A stretch of 64,000 nucleotides of DNA from Porphyromonas gingivicanis JCM 15907 (GCF_000614585.1 NZ_BAKX01000003.1:248001-312000), one strand, 5' to 3'. Positions 30,441 through 40,501 are shown, counted from the stretch's first letter. Translations and numbers: made by a program. The notes: generated by a model not told the origin, from the sequence alone.

Positions 30441-31343
30441 ATGCACTTTAGACAAATAGAATTAGAGGATAGGGGCAAGATATATCCAGACCTTTACAAT
30501 GCAGAGAAAGCTATTTGCGATCTCTCTTTTACCAACCTTTACGGCTGGGCTTCTCATTATAATACTTCGTGGGCAAAGACGGAAGAAGGCATTTTGGTAA
30601 TACGTTTTCAGTCTCCTTTGTACAATCATCCTGTTTTTTTATTGCCATATTGCCCAGATATGCACATTTGGGAGGCAACTATTTTGCAGATTAAAGAGAC
30701 CACTGAGAGAACAGCAACCCCGCTTGTTTTTATGGGAGTAACCCCAATTTGTGCAGAAAACTTAGAAATACTTTTTCCTAATGCTTTTTCTTTTTCTTGG
30801 AATAATAATCTTGCGGATTATGTTTATCTAAGAGAACGCTTGGTAACATTAAGTGGCAAAAAGTTGCAATCAAAGCGCAATCACATTAACAGATTTAAGA
30901 AGCTCTATCCGAACTATTCTTTCCGTTTACTCTCTTCAGAAGATATCCCTTTATATAAGGACTTTGCCGATCATTGGTTTGAGAAAGAGCAACTCAGAGA
31001 AGGAGTTGATGCAGAGAACCGGATGATTCATCGCATTTTAGATGCGCATAAAGAGTTAGAACTCTCTGGAGGGGCTCTTTTTGTTGATGATAAACTTGTG
31101 GGCATAACATTGGGTTCTCCTATTAATTATGATACCTTTGATGTTCATGTCGAGAAGGCAGACACATCTATCGAGGGGGCTTATACCATTATCAACAATG
31201 AGTTTGCCAAGGTAATCCCAGAAAACTACCTATATATCAATCGAGAAGAAGATTTAGGCATTCCTGGTCTTCGTTTTGCCAAAGAGTCTTATCAACCTGA
31301 AAAAAGACTCTTAAAGGGCATGGCTCTCTTGAAGAACAGTTGA
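30441..31343 (+). CDS. DUF2156 (phosphatidylglycerol lysyltransferase C-terminal-like) protein
   Basis: 300 residues with the double GNAT fold seen in MprF catalytic domains: TNLYGWASHYNTSWA, SGKKLQSKRNHINRFKKLYPNYSFRLL, FADHWFEKEQ, ALFVDDKLVGITLGSPI, YTIINNEFAKVI and YINREEDLGIPGLRFAKESYQPEKRL. It is soluble here, with no membrane part. The substrate may be a lipid, tRNA-charged amino acid or peptide. The next gene is another GNAT-fold protein, 16 bases away. Confidence 0.8.
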   Translation: MHFRQIELEDRGKIYPDLYNAEKAICDLSFTNLYGWASHYNTSWAKTEEGILVIRFQSPLYNHPVFLLPYCPDMHIWEATILQIKETTERTATPLVFMGVTPICAENLEILFPNAFSFSWNNNLADYVYLRERLVTLSGKKLQSKRNHINRFKKLYPNYSFRLLSSEDIPLYKDFADHWFEKEQLREGVDAENRMIHRILDAHKELELSGGALFVDDKLVGITLGSPINYDTFDVHVEKADTSIEGAYTIINNEFAKVIPENYLYINREEDLGIPGLRFAKESYQPEKRLLKGMALLKNS

Positions 31344-31359
31344 TTTCTTTACTCTCTAT

Positions 31360-32363
31360 ATGTCTTGCCGTAATCCTCGTAGAGAGATCGCCTTTAGCAT
31401 TTGGAAAGAGGTGTTCCATGATTCTGATTCTTTCATGAGTCTATACTTTCAAGAGGTATATAGCCCTGAACAAACCCATCTTATAGTTGATTATAAGCAC
31501 AATAAGGGCATCGCTCATATCCAGCTATTGCCCTATCGAATAGTCGTATGGGGGACTCGTTGTGGAGCAGGTTATATATCGGGTGCTGCTACGAACCAAG
31601 AATATAGAGCTTCAGGGATAATGCCTCAACTGATGCGACGAGCTCTTGTAAGTATGTTTCAGAGGGGCGATATATTTTCCTTTTTAATCCCTGCTGAGGA
31701 ATGGCTTTATGCTTATTACACGCGTAAGGCAGGCTATGCCTCGGTAACTTGCCGAGCTATTATATCTCCCTCTCAAAAAGAAAACACCTCGAAATTAGAG
31801 GTGAATAGAATCTCCCTTTCGACAGATGTATCGGTAGAGAACTATAAAAATTTTATTCGTTTTCGCAGAAGGATTGGTTTTTTCCTCATGTTGAGCACTC
31901 CTATGCACAGTGGAGAACTATTGTCAAAGATGCGGCTCTATCGGATGGAGGTCATCAAGAAGATTATATCATTCGTTATTTAGGCGATGTTACACAGGGT
32001 GTTTTTACAGGGGCTACTTCCAAATCCATACGCTCCAACCCAAGAGAAAAGGCTATACAAATCATAGCCCCTTCAAACTTTTACCCCAATGCCCCTATAC
32101 AGAAGCATGGAATGCTACGGATAGTACGGGCAGAAGATGCATTACGTCTATATGCAAAAACACATCCCAGAGAGATGCGTACTTTAGATCTTATAGACTA
32201 CGAAATCCCCAAAAACACGGGGCGTTATCGCATCTCTTCGGGCAAAGTCTTGTACCAATCATTGCCCTCTAATCGACTCTCTCAAAGAGCTTTTACCCCC
32301 TCTCAACTCGCTGAAGAACTCTTTCAACAAACTCCTTTCTACATAGATCTAATGTTAGACTAA
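31360..32363 (+). CDS. GNAT-family acetyltransferase, Eis-like (frameshifted)
   Basis: About 334 residues repaired. The first part has the GNAT acetyl-CoA segment CGAGYISGAATNQEYRASGIMPQLMRRAL. The break is at 31858-31864 (four T, five would restore the frame). The other frame gives KDWFFPHVEHSYAQWRT, then GMLRIVRAEDALRLYAK, and ends in an SCP2-like C-terminal domain (LSQRAFTPSQLAEELFQ). Two-GNAT plus SCP2 order resembles Eis N-acetyltransferases. Acceptor unknown. Confidence 0.78.
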
Positions 32364-32527
32364 TCTTTTCTTAGAGGAGCTTATATCGAACTATCTTTTC
32401 CTTTTTCATTCCGAAAACCCTACGCTTAGCAAATAAAGTCGTAAAGAAAGAGAGGTAAGTAAAAGGTTATACCAATCTTTCGATAGCTATAAAGACAACT
32501 TTCAAAACCCTCTGTGTGAACCCTCGC

Positions 32528-32585
32528 AAGGTATAATCATTTTGATTAAAAGGTACCTAATCTTTTAATCAAAGCATTATACCTT
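32528..32585. repeat. Intergenic palindromic repeat cluster C (long hairpin)
   Basis: Outer stem AAGGTATAAT (32528-32537) with ATTATACCTT (32576-32585); inner perfect 12-bp stem TTTGATTAAAAG (32541-32552) with CTTTTAATCAAA (32562-32573). It lies between two convergent genes and shares the AAGGTATAAT core with cluster A. Confidence 0.75.
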
Positions 32586-32607
32586 TTGAGTAGCTTGGAT
32601 GCTCCCT

Positions 32608-33312
32608 TTAATAGTACCCGATTCTTATAAGTACTTTGCTCATCTCTAAAGAAAAAGCTATCATAAAGAAAAGGTAACCCAAAAGAATAGTGCGCCAAAC
32701 AACGATGTTGTTTTGGAAAACTTTGTAGGGAAGATTAGCCTTGGACTTTCCGAAAAACTTAGAACGACATAGCACATAAAGTCGATAGAATAGGTAGCCC
32801 AACAAAACTCCCAATAGTGATCCCGGTATAATGTCAGAAAGGAAATGAACTCCCAAGTAAATCCTACTGTAAGCTACAAGAGTAGCGAGTGAGAAGACCA
32901 AAACAGAATAGAAACGGTTTCTAAAAGAGAGAGAGGTAAACATCGCAATGGCGAAGAAATTAGCTGCGTGCCCTGATACAAAACTAAAGCCCCACCCAAG
33001 GTTATTGTAGACATTCATAACCATATCTTTGGTATAGGGATGATAAGCAGGGCGCAATCGTCCGAAGAAGGGTTTTATAAGCGATGAGGTAAGTTGGTCG
33101 CATGCTACATGCATAAGTACAGCTATAACGATAAATAGAATAGCTTCTTTGGGAGAACGCTTGTAGAATACCCACAGGATAAGTGCTATGACGACCGCTG
33201 TCCAAGTCCATCGGGCAGAGATGAGATACATAAAAGCATCTAAAAATGGTGTGTGGAGATGATTGAGAGCCAAGAAAAGTTCACGCTCCCACAGGATTAA
33301 TTGATCTAACAT
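32608..33312 (-). CDS. PAP2-family membrane phosphatase
   Basis: About 234 residues from ATG 33312 (MLDQLILWERELFLALN), preferred because an upstream start would overlap batE. Six hydrophobic segments. The phosphatase motifs are KPFFGRLRP, VSGHAANF and SRIYLGVHFLSD. Likely acts on lipid phosphates such as undecaprenyl pyrophosphate, phosphatidate or lipid A. It begins 7 bases after batE and appears to be the last gene of the bat operon. Confidence 0.85.
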   Translation of the reverse strand: MLDQLILWERELFLALNHLHTPFLDAFMYLISARWTWTAVVIALILWVFYKRSPKEAILFIVIAVLMHVACDQLTSSLIKPFFGRLRPAYHPYTKDMVMNVYNNLGWGFSFVSGHAANFFAIAMFTSLSFRNRFYSVLVFSLATLVAYSRIYLGVHFLSDIIPGSLLGVLLGYLFYRLYVLCRSKFFGKSKANLPYKVFQNNIVVWRTILLGYLFFMIAFSLEMSKVLIRIGYY

Positions 33313-33319
33313 ATAGAGG

Positions 33320-34105
33320 CTATTTAGTAGTGCTAAAAGGATAAATGGTTGCAATTGAGTTTCTTTCGAGCCAACCTAATTTGTTATCAGGTAGCTCTAT
33401 CGCAACCCATTGCTTATCTGTAGAAGAATCTACAATAGTGATTTTGCTCCCTTCATAAAGAGTTATTAGAGAGGTACTACCTATTTCGGGCGAGCTTTTC
33501 ACAGCTACTTTACCTTCTAAAACAATCGCTTCGTGAGGATTTTTATATTGTTGATGTAGAGAGTAGAGTAAAACTTGTGCCACAATAAAGAGAAAGAACG
33601 AAACTAAGGCTGTATAGAACCCAATCTGTCGTTCAACTCTTCGAGACCCTAAAAGGAAAAAGAGTATGCCTATCAAAAGGAGCGCAAAGAGGAGAAATGC
33701 GATGATGATTATCACTCGTGTAGATATTCTTTGAAATAGTAGGCTCTTGATAGAAGAAAGGTAGGAAATAGGATACTCTATCGGATTGGTTATTTCATTG
33801 TTAGCTATCATTAGGTTGTGTCGGATAGCTTTATTTTGTGGCACTATGCGCAAGGCTCTTTCATAGTTGAGTATGGCAAGCCCCAATTGCCCATGGCGGT
33901 AGTAGGCATTCCCCAAATTGTAATAGAGTGTGGCATTCTCTCGCTGTGATGGGTCATCAAGCATCTCACAGTAGCTTTCGATAGCCAAGGCATATTCCTT
34001 TTGCTCGTAATGCTTTTGTGCTTTCTGTATTTTACTGTTCTCTCCTTTCATAATATTGAGTGAGAGAGATAACAGAAGCGATAGGAGTAAGATTGTATGC
34101 TTCAT
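33320..34105 (-). CDS. batE: BatE: TPR and SH3-like protein
   Basis: 261 residues. Signal peptide, then TPRs (QKAQKHYEQKEYALAIESY, ATLYYNLGNAYYRHGQLGLAILNYERALRIVPQN), two membrane segments near residues 135-180, and a C-terminal SH3-like domain (VAVKSSPEIGSTSLITLYEG, then GWLERNSI). Matches BatE of the Bacteroides aerotolerance operon. It overlaps batD by 4 bases. Confidence 0.85.
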   Translation of the reverse strand: MKHTILLLSLLLSLSLNIMKGENSKIQKAQKHYEQKEYALAIESYCEMLDDPSQRENATLYYNLGNAYYRHGQLGLAILNYERALRIVPQNKAIRHNLMIANNEITNPIEYPISYLSSIKSLLFQRISTRVIIIIAFLLFALLLIGILFFLLGSRRVERQIGFYTALVSFFLFIVAQVLLYSLHQQYKNPHEAIVLEGKVAVKSSPEIGSTSLITLYEGSKITIVDSSTDKQWVAIELPDNKLGWLERNSIATIYPFSTTK

Positions 34106-35910
34106 TGTTTCGATTCTATCCTTTGTACGACATTTAGAGTACGTTCTATCAAAGAGAGGGGAGACGTAGCTATTTCCCCACTGGCATAACGAGCATATTC
34201 CGCTTGTTGCAAGATTTTCAGAAGCTCCTCTACAATATCTTGCGTATAGTTATTTTGGAGGGTCTCTCGAATTAAGGTAGAGCTTAACTGACTGGTAGAT
34301 AAGTGGAATTTATTGGAGAGATAGCCATAAATAGCAGAGAGAAGTAAGGCATAGAAATTGCCCTTATCTCCTTTTTCGATTGTCGCTTGTAAAGATTTTA
34401 ATTCTTGTGTGATTATTTTGCCCGCTTTCTTATACTTTCTGCCAACTACATCGTTAAGAGATTGTCGATGCAGATTGTAGCCCCAACCAGCAGCTAAGAC
34501 TATCAAAAGAAGTAGGAGATAGAAACTCCAGTAAAGGGGAGAATAGAAAAATTGGGTTAAACTCTTATTATAAAGCTCTTTTTCTTGTAAGCCTGCAATA
34601 TCATTGTCATATAGATTGAGATCGTTGGAGGCTTTTGCTTCGTAACCCGCAGCAGAACCTTTGATTACGGAGAAGGAGATTTCTTGGGTTTGCTTAGAGA
34701 GATAACTCTTCTTTTCAGGGTCAAAATAGACCAACGAAAGAGAAGGAATAGAAAATGTTCCCACGTTGTGAGGAATAATTTGATATTCTATTATCCTCGA
34801 ACCTTTTATCCCCTCGGTCGTCGTAGTTATGGCAAAATCAGTGGATTGATCAAAGATTTCGAAGCTCTCAGGCAGTACAAAGGATGGGGGAGTTAATAGC
34901 TTCAAATTGCCCTCTCCCGATATGGTTACTCGTAGCAGAAATGGTTCGTCAGTTTTTATCGTATTCTTATCAGAGAGCTCTGCCTTGATGTCGAATGAGC
35001 CAACAGCCCCATCAAACCCCGAGGGAGCTGGTTGAGGGAGTTCGAGTACATTGATTTTGACTGCTGGAGTAAGGAGCTTCTTGGCAATCGTAGGGGTAGA
35101 AGAAGACTCAAAGAACTCTTCTTCGTTGTCGACAGTTCTCTCCAAAGCTACTGTCAGATTAATTTCTCCTTGAGGAATAACAAGCTCTCCACTTTGTTGA
35201 GGGATAATGATAGATTGGCGAATTATGCCTGTGTAGTAGTTCTGACCATTATAACGTTCCATGGCAAGCTGACTTTGTGAGGAGTTATTGATTTCCTCTT
35301 CGACAAAACCATCATATTCTGGAAATTTTGATTGCTCAAACTGAAAGCGACTACTTCGAGCATATATTTTGTAGGAGACAAGCATTCCTTCCTGTCTGTA
35401 AACAGTTCTTTTGGACGGGATAGTACGGATGAAAAAGGTAGACGAAGAGGAGGATGACGCCGTTTTTTCGTTCTTCTCCTGGGGTAATACCTTTATGGAA
35501 ATAGGTTTGGTTTTATACACTTTTCCCTTTACTTGTATCTCTGCGCTACCGATACGTATGATGCCTGCTTTCTCGGCAAGATAGGTACCCGTATAGATAG
35601 TAGAGGGTTTACCGTTAAACTCCCCTTTTGCTGTCGCTTTTGAGGGAGGGAAAAGGGTAGATACACCTTCGACTTCGGGATTTTTGAAATTCATTCCCTC
35701 ACCATTGGTAAGGATAAAGCGCACCACAATCTTGTCCGAAAGTGTTACTGATGTAGGGGCTTCTATTTTGAAGCTAACTTGTGCCGATGTATTGACACTC
35801 CCAACAAAGAGAAAGAGAGTTGTAAGTAGAGGCAAAAAAAGATGTTGCCATCCCCTCTTTTTACAGAGAGAGCTAGTTGATTCCGTATGTATAAATGCCT
35901 TTTGATACAT
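34102..35910 (-). CDS. batD: BatD: oxygen-tolerance family protein
   Basis: 602 residues with signal peptide (VGSVNTSAQVSFKIEAP), repeated Ig-like domains (TLSDKIVVRFILTNGEGMNF, TDEPFLLRVTISGEGNLKLL), one membrane helix near residue 458 (YWSFYLLLLLIVLAAGWGY) and a cytoplasmic C terminus. This is the BatD arrangement. Thought to work with BatA and BatB VWA proteins at the inner membrane; biochemical role not settled. Confidence 0.88.
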   Translation of the reverse strand: MYQKAFIHTESTSSLCKKRGWQHLFLPLLTTLFLFVGSVNTSAQVSFKIEAPTSVTLSDKIVVRFILTNGEGMNFKNPEVEGVSTLFPPSKATAKGEFNGKPSTIYTGTYLAEKAGIIRIGSAEIQVKGKVYKTKPISIKVLPQEKNEKTASSSSSSTFFIRTIPSKRTVYRQEGMLVSYKIYARSSRFQFEQSKFPEYDGFVEEEINNSSQSQLAMERYNGQNYYTGIIRQSIIIPQQSGELVIPQGEINLTVALERTVDNEEEFFESSSTPTIAKKLLTPAVKINVLELPQPAPSGFDGAVGSFDIKAELSDKNTIKTDEPFLLRVTISGEGNLKLLTPPSFVLPESFEIFDQSTDFAITTTTEGIKGSRIIEYQIIPHNVGTFSIPSLSLVYFDPEKKSYLSKQTQEISFSVIKGSAAGYEAKASNDLNLYDNDIAGLQEKELYNKSLTQFFYSPLYWSFYLLLLLIVLAAGWGYNLHRQSLNDVVGRKYKKAGKIITQELKSLQATIEKGDKGNFYALLLSAIYGYLSNKFHLSTSQLSSTLIRETLQNNYTQDIVEELLKILQQAEYARYASGEIATSPLSLIERTLNVVQRIESKQ

Positions 35911-35948
35911 AATGATGGGGCTTTTTCTCCTAACAGTTAAGGGGGCGA

Positions 35949-36635
35949 TTACCAGCGTTTTTTATCTTTAGAAGACTCGGCTTCTTGTTGAGAGCGTTGC
36001 ATCTCTTCATATTTACGACGAGTGTTTTCTTCGTCATGCTTGTAGGAGTCGAGTATTTTTTTAGCTGTCTCGGGGTCTATCTTCTCTCCATTTTTAGGAG
36101 CATCATCCGATTTCTCTTGCTCTTTCTGTTGATTTTGCTGTTCGTTGTTGGGGGAGTTATTAGGCTGTAAAGCGTTGTTTTGAGGAGTAGGGGGCTGATC
36201 TTTGGGAAGTTGCTTTAGAGCCAAAGCCAAGTTATAACGAGTTTCATCGTCCATCGGGTTGAGTCGGAGCGACTGTTTGAAGCTCTCCACGGCAGGGGCA
36301 TATTGCTTTAGTTTGAGCTGAGCATTACCGATGTTGTGAAAGAGTTGAGAGGCCTCTTCTTGGCTTTCTATGCTCTCGGGGGCGATGTTGCCATATACCT
36401 CCAAGGCATCTTTGTATTTGCCCTGCTCATATAGTGCATTCCCCAAGCCGTATCGGGCTGCGACTTCTGTAGAGTCTTGCATAAGGGCTTTGCGAAAAAG
36501 GCTCTCTGCGTGTGCATACTCTTTCCTCTCGATAGCTTTATTCCCCTTTTTGAGGAGGATGCGAGAGGTCCCTTGAGCTGCGAGACCCAAAGGAAGTAGC
36601 AGAAGGATAGCAATGAAGTAACTTTTGATAGACAT
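35949..36635 (-). CDS. batC: BatC: TPR protein
   Basis: 228 residues: signal peptide (LLLPLGLAAQG), three TPR units (HAESLFRKALMQDSTEVAARYGLGNALYEQGKYKDALEVY and onward), then a low-complexity Asn/Gln/Lys tail (PNNEQQNQQKEQEKS) and an Arg/Glu-rich end. Start codon overlaps the batB stop (TAATG). Confidence 0.87.
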   Translation of the reverse strand: MSIKSYFIAILLLLPLGLAAQGTSRILLKKGNKAIERKEYAHAESLFRKALMQDSTEVAARYGLGNALYEQGKYKDALEVYGNIAPESIESQEEASQLFHNIGNAQLKLKQYAPAVESFKQSLRLNPMDDETRYNLALALKQLPKDQPPTPQNNALQPNNSPNNEQQNQQKEQEKSDDAPKNGEKIDPETAKKILDSYKHDEENTRRKYEEMQRSQQEAESSKDKKRW

Positions 36636-37651
36636 TAGTTAAAGAGCTTAATCCGAGCGAAGAAATGATTCTTTCGAGGCAATACTACCTCCATAATGAT
36701 AAGGAAGAGGATAGCAGAGAAAGCAAACCAGCCAAAGAGTTCGTGCTTATTCTCTGCATAATTGGTAACGACAGCTTGGGGGAGTTTCTTTAGCTCATCG
36801 TTAAGCTTTGAAGCGAGTGTCGAAGAATTGGTCCCTTGAATAAACGCACCACCCCCTATAGTGGCCAATTGTTGACACACCTCCGTATTGACACGAGTAA
36901 TGACTTTTTCCCCATTTTCATCCAACATATACTCTCCCTCTTTCGATAGGGGTATTGCTGCCCCTTGCTCAGAACCGATGGAAGATATATATATTTTAAT
37001 TCCTTGCTCTCGTGCTTTTTGTGCCATTTCGAGAGCATTGGTATCGTGAGTTTCACCATCGGTGAAGATTATAATAGCCTTACCAACATCCTTTCGAGAA
37101 GAGAAGGAGGGGATAGCCATATCTATCGCTGTACCTATGGCACTACCTTGATTGGATATCATCTGTGGGTCTGCCTCTTGGATAAAGGTCTTTACCATGT
37201 TCAAATCTGAGGTAATGGGAAGTTGCGTATGCGCCGAGCCTGCGAAGACTATGATGCCAATCTTGCTTTTATGCAATTTTTCAACCAATTTTATACTACT
37301 TATCTTAGCAAAAGAGAGGCGGTTAGGCGAGAAGTCTTCTGCCAACATCGAGTTGGAAATATCCAAAGCAATAATGGCTTCGATACCCTTTTCTTCTGTA
37401 GGTTTATCACTCTTCTGAATTTGTTGCGGACGCGCCAACATTATAACGATAGAAGTTACAGATAGTAGTAGTAAAAAATGGTGTACCCAACGTCGCTTAT
37501 GAGAGGCATCAGGTTGCAAAAGTCTCCAAAAGGCATTTTCTGCGAAGAGCTTTTGTTGTTTTTTGCGTACATAGCTCTCCACAATCCCAAGTCCTAAGAT
37601 GGGGATAAAAAGTAACAAAAGCCATAGGTATTGAGGAGAGGCAAAGTACAT
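36635..37651 (-). CDS. batB: BatB: von Willebrand factor A membrane protein
   Basis: 338 residues. N-terminal hydrophobic segments, then a VWA domain with MIDAS motif DISNSMLAEDF, the Thr/Asp region FTDGETHD, and a C-terminal membrane helix (LFGWFAFSAILFLIIMEVVL). Paired with batA, 12 bases upstream. VWA MIDAS sites bind a metal and partner proteins. Confidence 0.9.
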   Translation of the reverse strand: MYFASPQYLWLLLLFIPILGLGIVESYVRKKQQKLFAENAFWRLLQPDASHKRRWVHHFLLLLSVTSIVIMLARPQQIQKSDKPTEEKGIEAIIALDISNSMLAEDFSPNRLSFAKISSIKLVEKLHKSKIGIIVFAGSAHTQLPITSDLNMVKTFIQEADPQMISNQGSAIGTAIDMAIPSFSSRKDVGKAIIIFTDGETHDTNALEMAQKAREQGIKIYISSIGSEQGAAIPLSKEGEYMLDENGEKVITRVNTEVCQQLATIGGGAFIQGTNSSTLASKLNDELKKLPQAVVTNYAENKHELFGWFAFSAILFLIIMEVVLPRKNHFFARIKLFN

Positions 37652-37663
37652 ACGCTACAAAGA

Positions 37664-38641
37664 TTAGGGTTGTATTCTCAATAAGGTGTTGCGCAAAACG
37701 AAAGAAAGTATAAGTGTTATGAGTGCCAGTATGCCCCATATTTGGTATAACTCTTCGTATGCCGTAAAGCTCTTAGTCATCAATCGACTCTTTTCGAGGC
37801 GGTCTATCTCGTCATAAATCTTTTCAAGGCTTTCGTTGTCTTGCGCTCTAAAGAAGTTTCCCCCTGTGGTTTCGGCAATTTCCTTGAGAGAGTTTTCGTC
37901 AATATCTACTTTCACATAGTCGGTAACAGTGCCGAAGTTAGTTTGACGAGGGTAGGGAGCTTCACCTCGTGTACCTACCGCTACAGTATATATACGTATC
38001 CCCAATGTTTGGGCTATAGATGCTGCCATATAGGGAGTAATGCCTCCACGATTGTTGGTGCCATCGGTTAGCAGTACTATAATTTTACTTTTGGTGGGGC
38101 TTGCCTTAAGACGATTGCAGGCGGTCGATATACCTAAGCCAATGGCAGTACCATCCTCCAGCACTCCCATCTGAACGTTTTCGAGCCTTTTCAATAATGT
38201 GGCATGGTCTGTAGTGAGGGGGCATTGGGTAAAACTCTCTCCTGCAAAGACTACCAAGCCTATATTGTCATTAGGGCGATTGGCTATGAATTTCTTGGCA
38301 ACCTCTATTGCTGCCGTGAAGCGGTTAGGCTCTAAATCCATAGCAAGCATACTGCCCGAAGCATCGATAGAGAGAATGATGTCGATGCCTTCAATAGTAT
38401 CTTTCTGCCAATTACTCGTATTTTGAGGGCGAGCAAATGCAATGATAAGAAAGCTCAAAGCAAGCATATTGAGCGCAAAGGGTAAATGGCGTAGTGCCGT
38501 GATAAAGCCCCCTCGCTCCAATCGGTAACAGGCAGAAAGTCGGAGACTTGCGTACCGCTTCTTATGAGAGAGTACATAAAAGAGGGTGAAGATAGGTACT
38601 AAAAGCAGTAGCCAAAGGAGGTGGGGGTATAGAAAGCTCAT
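37664..38641 (-). CDS. batA: BatA: von Willebrand factor A membrane protein
   Basis: 325 residues. Two N-terminal membrane segments, MIDAS motif DASGSMLAMDLEPNRF, second metal region LLTDGTNNRGG, and a C-terminal membrane helix. Start overlaps the stop of the preceding gene (ATGA). Part of the moxR-bat set, associated with oxygen and stress tolerance in Bacteroides and virulence in other genera. Confidence 0.9.
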   Translation of the reverse strand: MSFLYPHLLWLLLLVPIFTLFYVLSHKKRYASLRLSACYRLERGGFITALRHLPFALNMLALSFLIIAFARPQNTSNWQKDTIEGIDIILSIDASGSMLAMDLEPNRFTAAIEVAKKFIANRPNDNIGLVVFAGESFTQCPLTTDHATLLKRLENVQMGVLEDGTAIGLGISTACNRLKASPTKSKIIVLLTDGTNNRGGITPYMAASIAQTLGIRIYTVAVGTRGEAPYPRQTNFGTVTDYVKVDIDENSLKEIAETTGGNFFRAQDNESLEKIYDEIDRLEKSRLMTKSFTAYEELYQIWGILALITLILSFVLRNTLLRIQP

Positions 38642-39614
38642 ACCTTCGTCCTCCCTTCTTTTACTTCTTGCTTTGCTTGCACCTCTCTGTTATAGAGTGC
38701 ATGAACAAAGCGCAACACATTTTCGTAGTCCTCATCACACTCGGAGATCTGAATAGCTTCGTTGGCGAACTTACCCAAATCGCTATGCTCCATAAACTGA
38801 TATAGTTTAAACTCTTGTAGCCAAGGTATGTAGTCCCTTTCTTCAAGAGCTTTGATAAGCTGTCGAGAAGTCATTTCCAAAGAATTGATGTGTAATAAAT
38901 TCCATAGAAATGAGCGCAAAAGCATATTCAACTCGGTATAATAGCTCTCTACAAGCCTTTTTCAGGGAGCTGTCGCGTTCGGAGCTCCTCCATCTTGAGA
39001 CAGAAAAGTTCTATAATCGAAATGGGGGGTGGAGTTACGTTTTTCGCTCTATGTTTGTGGCGATTGTAGAAGTGACGGCATAGGAAAAAGCCGATTATAG
39101 CGAGCAGGGCTATTCCAAAGCCTATTAGCCAATAGCGAAGCAATATCCACCAATCATACAGCTTATAGTTCCTTTTCCATATGCTCTTTAACCCAAAAAA
39201 CTCGTCAGGGTGTTCCATATCAACCTCGGGCAGGTTCACTTTCAGGTACAAGGGCTGAGAATAAACTTCTTGCTCTCCTACTCGTACTCCAAAAGCGGGT
39301 AGGGTAACTAAGGTCGAGTCGAAAGAGGTGAGCACCATCTCTGCCGACAATTCTTTGAGTGTTCCCTCCAAATGCACTGTATCTGTAACCCTAAACGAAA
39401 GAGCCTCCGCTCTGTGAATAGCTGTATCGGGAGGGATGATAAGAAAGGTATTGTCAATATCGTTGGTACGTATCTTTAAGCGCACCAAAGCCTGTTCTCC
39501 TATTTGAATCTCTCCTGGCTCTATACGAGTAGTTATCCCTATGTTTTGCCCCCAAGAGACATAGGAAATGAGGAGGAGAACTACGGAAACTATCAGTCGG
39601 AGGTATCGAGCCAT
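38638..39614 (-). CDS. Bat-operon membrane protein between DUF58 and BatA (frameshifted)
   Basis: About 325 residues repaired. Signal peptide (LLISYVSWGQ), a BatD-like Ig region (TRIEPGEIQIGEQALVRLKIRTND), a membrane helix (WLIGFGIALLAIIGFFLCRHF), then a basic stretch. The frame breaks at 38946-38956 (EKGL then VESYYTELNMLLRSFLWNLL); one base restores it. The C-terminal helical domain, EMTSRQLIKALEERDYIP through ENVLRFVHALY, is the usual tail of this operon protein. The 38638-38931 part alone is not a separate gene. Confidence 0.75.
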
Positions 39615-39619
39615 AAAGA

Positions 39620-40501
39620 TTAACGATGTGAAAATATTTTGAGAAGAGCCTTGACAAAATCCTCGCCTGTAGAGACCTCAGCGTAGGTTATTCCGTAGAG
39701 TTTCATCGCATTACGACGCTCTTCGCGTGCTTTAAGGAATTTCTCTTCATAGGTAGCTCTTACCTTACGAGAGGAGGTATTGACCCAAAACTTCTCGCCC
39801 GTCTCGGTATCTCTAAACTGTACCAAGCCCATTGAGGGGAGCGTTTGTTCCCTTCGATCCGATACCACTACTGCTATAAGGTCATGCCTGCGAGCTGTTA
39901 GGCGTAATTCGTTGCGGTAGTACTCGCTATCTCCATCGGTCATAAAGTCGCTTATGAGAAAGGTGGTAGCTCTCTTTTTGAGCAACTTATTGAGCACCGA
40001 TAGAGCCTCTTCTATCTTTGTAGTAGTCCCCACGGGGGTAAAGTGCAGTATCTCTCGGATGATGTAGAGGATATGCTTCTTACCTTTCCCAGGAGGGATG
40101 TATTTTTCTACCGTGTCTGTAAAGAGTAAGACCCCCACTTTATCGTTGTTTTCAATGGCAGAGAATGCCAGTGTAGCAGCAATCTCGGCTACTAACTCCT
40201 TTTTGGTCTCTCCGATAGTCCCGAAGCCGATACTCCCAGACATATCTATGGCGAGCATCACAGTCAATTCTCTTTCCTCCTCGAAAACCTTGATATAGGG
40301 GGCATTGTGCCGTGCTGTTACGTGCCAGTCAATATCTCTAATATCGTCACCTACGGCATACCCACGTACTTCGCTGAAAGTCATCCCCTTACCTTTGAAA
40401 GCGGTATGATACTCTCCAGCAAAGAGTTCTTGGCTCAGTCCTCGGGCTTTTATCTCTATGCGCCGTACCTGATGGAGTATGTCACTCGTATTTAGTGGCA
40501 T
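39620..40501 (-). CDS. DUF58 protein (VWA-like), moxR partner
   Basis: 293 residues. DUF58 core: YHTAFKGKGMTFSEVRGYAVGDDIRDIDWHVTARHNAPYIKVFEEERELTV is the typical pre-VWA segment (positions ~28-85), followed by a VWA-like MIDAS at DMSGSIGFG and LISDFMTDGD. Almost always encoded after moxR. It lies 33 bases after moxR and 5 before the next gene, so one transcript. Confidence 0.88.
   Translation of the reverse strand: MPLNTSDILHQVRRIEIKARGLSQELFAGEYHTAFKGKGMTFSEVRGYAVGDDIRDIDWHVTARHNAPYIKVFEEERELTVMLAIDMSGSIGFGTIGETKKELVAEIAATLAFSAIENNDKVGVLLFTDTVEKYIPPGKGKKHILYIIREILHFTPVGTTTKIEEALSVLNKLLKKRATTFLISDFMTDGDSEYYRNELRLTARRHDLIAVVVSDRREQTLPSMGLVQFRDTETGEKFWVNTSSRKVRATYEEKFLKAREERRNAMKLYGITYAEVSTGEDFVKALLKIFSHR

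Noticed and set aside
31910-32272. 120-codon ORF inside the GNAT gene
   Set aside because: The correct second half of the GNAT gene lies in another frame with clear domain sequence; this is an overlap artefact.
38638-38931. Separate small gene before batA
   Set aside because: It is the C-terminal part of the 38638-39614 gene displaced by a one-base frameshift.
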